Program-made: the position numbers and the translations under genes | Notes under the pieces: model-generated | What the model saw: only the letters and a program-made list of their open reading frames with translations | Database searches by the model: none | Told to the model about the DNA's origin: nothing | From: Ricordea florida | Taxonomy: Eukaryota > Cnidaria > Anthozoa > Corallimorpharia > Ricordeidae | Assembly (NCBI GenBank): GCA_949710005.1 | Contig: OX453281.1 | Coordinates: forward strand, 23,698,333-23,762,332 | Direction: 5' to 3' | Length of the DNA: 64,000 nt | Shown here: positions 61,638 to 64,000 of the stretch, piece after piece | Layout of the letters: each line of letters opens with the position of its first letter | Numbering within the stretch: position 1 is the first letter of the stretch

Positions 61638-61895
61638 CTGGAAGTCGAATGAAAATAATATGAGTGCTAGATCCACACTCATAAAATTGTCAATTGCGCA
61701 GTGTGACTACTGTTTGGAAACCCACATTAAACAGTGCTACACTGTGGTACTGTTTGTCTTACTACACAGTTTGGTTCTAACTTTTCGATCTGTGAGTCAA
61801 GCTATGCAGTGGGACCATTCTTTGAATAGCTACCAAACGGTATTGTACTGTTGTATTGAATTTCCCGTGTGAAAGCTTACTTCATTAATTTAAAA

Positions 61896-63776
61896 CTAGA
61901 AATACGACTCCCGAAAACCCTCGCGAAGCTAGTTCTTGAAGAAGTCACATTGCTTTTATATCAGCGTAATCCCCATTATTTTATTTGTTATGCTGTGTTT
62001 GGTACACAATTAGTGACACCTGGTGCAAATTACATGATCAGTATACCGCTCAACACAGTGCTTAAAATTGACCTTCATTTAGCTCTTTCACTGCCACTGA
62101 GATTGCACCAGAGGGAATAGAAGTAAAATTATTTATTATCTTGACAGGGAATACAGAGTTGATAAAGTATCACAATAATATTCATCAATCACAAATTGAA
62201 AATGAAATGCAAGTGAAATCTTGAAGAGTTGATATGAATGCTTGTGTTTACCACGTTGTAAAAGCCTGTGTTTTTCTTTTTAGTTTTATTTTCTTAGTCT
62301 CTACTGCTTTGTCTTCTTTGCTGTAGTACATCACTTTTAGACACAATATGTTCTTACACTAAGGATGAGTGGAATGCTCCAATTATTTTTTGTTTATGTT
62401 TTTTTGTTATAATTGCATGAGATTCATTGTAAGAAGAATCTACTGATTAGATATTTTATTGTCTACTGCAGTCATTATTTCATTCCTAGGTAACCACAAT
62501 TGAGAGCATTATGAATAGTGCATGTTTCAATTTGTGTAGTCTCTTCAGTTACAATGGTACTCCCAGTGGTAGATAGAAAAATTCCTCTTCCCTCAAAAGA
62601 GATGCCATATCAACAGAAGGGTGAGATACAATGTCATTACATAAGAAAATTGGGGGTAAAACAACTGGATTCTACAAAAACATTGAATAAAGGTTTGGTA
62701 ATAGTTAGTGCCGACTGTATAGTATGTGGTTGTGCTATTTTTAGGTCATATCATAAAAACAATACATGTAAGAAAGAGTTAAGTTAATCTTAATATGTTG
62801 TAAAACATTGCTGCACTACGTACTCCTGGAAAAAAATAATGTGAAATAAACATCAGTCAGTGAAAAGTATATACCACATGAAAGTTTAATTGTGCTGTTA
62901 CAGAAACAGGCAAAATATCCATACCCAACCAGAGAATAGTATATGATTTTGAATATATGACAATTTCTATTATAAAAACTGCAGAAGAAAGATTTAATAT
63001 AAGGATGGTATTTCATCAAAAAATTCATGGCAGCCAGAGGAATTGAACTTGTAACCAATGACATATAGTAACGAGAAGCACTATCATTGTATTATTATCA
63101 TTATTATTATCATTACTATTATTGTTACTGGTATTGACATTATTATTAGTATATTGCTATATTTTTTATGTTAAACATAATATATTCTTATGGGGTGGGA
63201 TGCATGTCCTATTCTTGGTAAAGGTATTGTTACTCTACTACTACAAGCAATACGAAAATCTTCTTAATAGGCTTTCCATCAGAGGTGGTAGTAATCTTCT
63301 TTAAGGCTTAGAATCTAGTGAAGTCATTTGTCTATAAAGTTTGTGTGGAACATCATTATTGAAAGCACAGGGCATTTAGGAAACTTGAAACACTTGTTAC
63401 TACATACAGCACACTTGCAATGAATATATGAGAAAGATCAGAAACATTTTGGCATTACAAAATTTGTTACTTTTTTTATAAAGTTTTTCCAATGTAAAAG
63501 GTTAACTGTATGTTGTGGTTGTTATTAAATATTGATATTTGACATTATAAAAATGAAGTAAACAGCAGAAAGTAACAAGGTTAATATGTTATGTCTCAAT
63601 TTGCAAATTAAGGCTTCAATTAACATTTCATTTGTGGGAAAAGGGCAAGGGTTCTAGATAGGAATATTATCAGGGGGGGGGGGGTCATTGAACTCTAAGG
63701 TAAAACTGACCCATTGTGAAAAGGCTATGAAACTTGCTGTCTCTACGCAATATTATTGAAACCTTTCAATCAGAGA

Positions 63777-63781
<5 letters not shown>
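61896..63781. repeat. ~1.9-kb repeat, copy 2 (inverted relative to 41373-43341)
   Basis: Starts CTAGAAATACGAC and ends near CCTTTCAATCAGAGAATAC. Lies upstream of the found RNF213-like exons. Confidence 0.8.
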
Positions 63782-63816
<35 letters not shown>

Positions 63817-63826
63817 TCTCTGATTG
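63767..63826. repeat. perfect 60-bp palindrome around (AT)n
   Basis: CAATCAGAGAATACATAC + (AT)n + GTATGTATTCTCTGATTG, located at the end of repeat copy 2. Confidence 0.8.
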
Positions 63827-64000
63827 ATATATATTTATATATATATATATATATATATAGTTGTGTAGAAAAGAAGGTTTGCCAACGATGACGCTAGTGA
63901 GAAGGATCCCAAAGGATACGCGACGCTTACACTCGGTGGATTTAGTTAGAATGAAGGAGGAACAGCGAACTTCTCACATGAGGTTTAATACTGTAGACGT
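63827..64000. other. window end, no gene seen
   Basis: A second (AT)n run, then unique sequence. Confidence 0.4.

Noticed and set aside
61470..61682. Long minus-strand frame reading ...[13 protein letters not shown]...
   Set aside because: The RNF213-like protein is in another frame of the same exon, with better phase and family match.

Overview
The window is animal (metazoan) nuclear DNA, most likely from a cnidarian such as a stony coral. The clues are AT-rich introns with GT-AG splice sites, tRNA-derived SINE heads, a CR1/L2-like LINE fragment, MITE-like hairpins, a Gypsy LTR element, and a SWIM/YqaJ gene next to a Harbinger-like transposase. The cnidarian assignment is inference; no rRNA or mitochondrial marker is present. 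There is one 200-base assembly gap (3801-4000).

Layout. 1-3800: tandem and microsatellite repeats, ending in a large GTG/CAC palindrome at the gap. 4001-5988: an element with 430-bp inverted arms around a decayed fragment of a Polinton-type major capsid gene. 6000-12600: mostly gene-poor, with a tRNA-SINE head and a chromodomain gene (9755-10420). 12600-14850: remains of an ISL2EU/Harbinger-type transposon (SWIM-YqaJ nuclease gene plus frameshifted DDE transposase). 18414-61637, minus strand: fourteen recognisable exons of the C-terminal part of an RNF213 (mysterin)-like gene. Its introns hold a truncated LINE, short repeats and, between exons 29471-29670 and 57190-57247, a 26.4-kb Polinton/Maverick.

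The Polinton (30013-56407) has ~355-bp terminal inverted repeats starting with AG and a TAACG(A) target duplication. It carries the family hallmarks: protein-primed DNA polymerase B, a retroviral-type integrase, an A32-like packaging ATPase and a double-jelly-roll major capsid gene (broken by one in-frame stop). It also has about ten small, mostly membrane-anchored proteins on the minus strand, and an accessory set: an RPB6-like RNA polymerase subunit, a YspA-type SLOG protein, a Cys/His-repeat protein and three proteins sharing a WHPxR-x3-WC motif. No adenovirus-type maturation protease was found. The region where more structural genes might be expected (35314-43341) is filled by nested insertions, including a young Gypsy element with identical 203-bp LTRs, a 5-bp target duplication and a tRNA-Leu primer site. 

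The Polinton shows a virus-like expression layout that the gene list alone does not explain. A CTTAAA/CTAAAG box lies mostly 22-27 nt before many start codons. Perfect short hairpins stand 15-45 nt after many stop codons. Four neighbouring gene pairs share stop/start codons (ATGA three times, TAATG once). Together these suggest that the element has its own transcription and translation signals, which makes the RPB6-like gene especially worth following. The terminal inverted repeats carry the start codon of the first gene at each end, so both termini drive inward transcription of related proteins.
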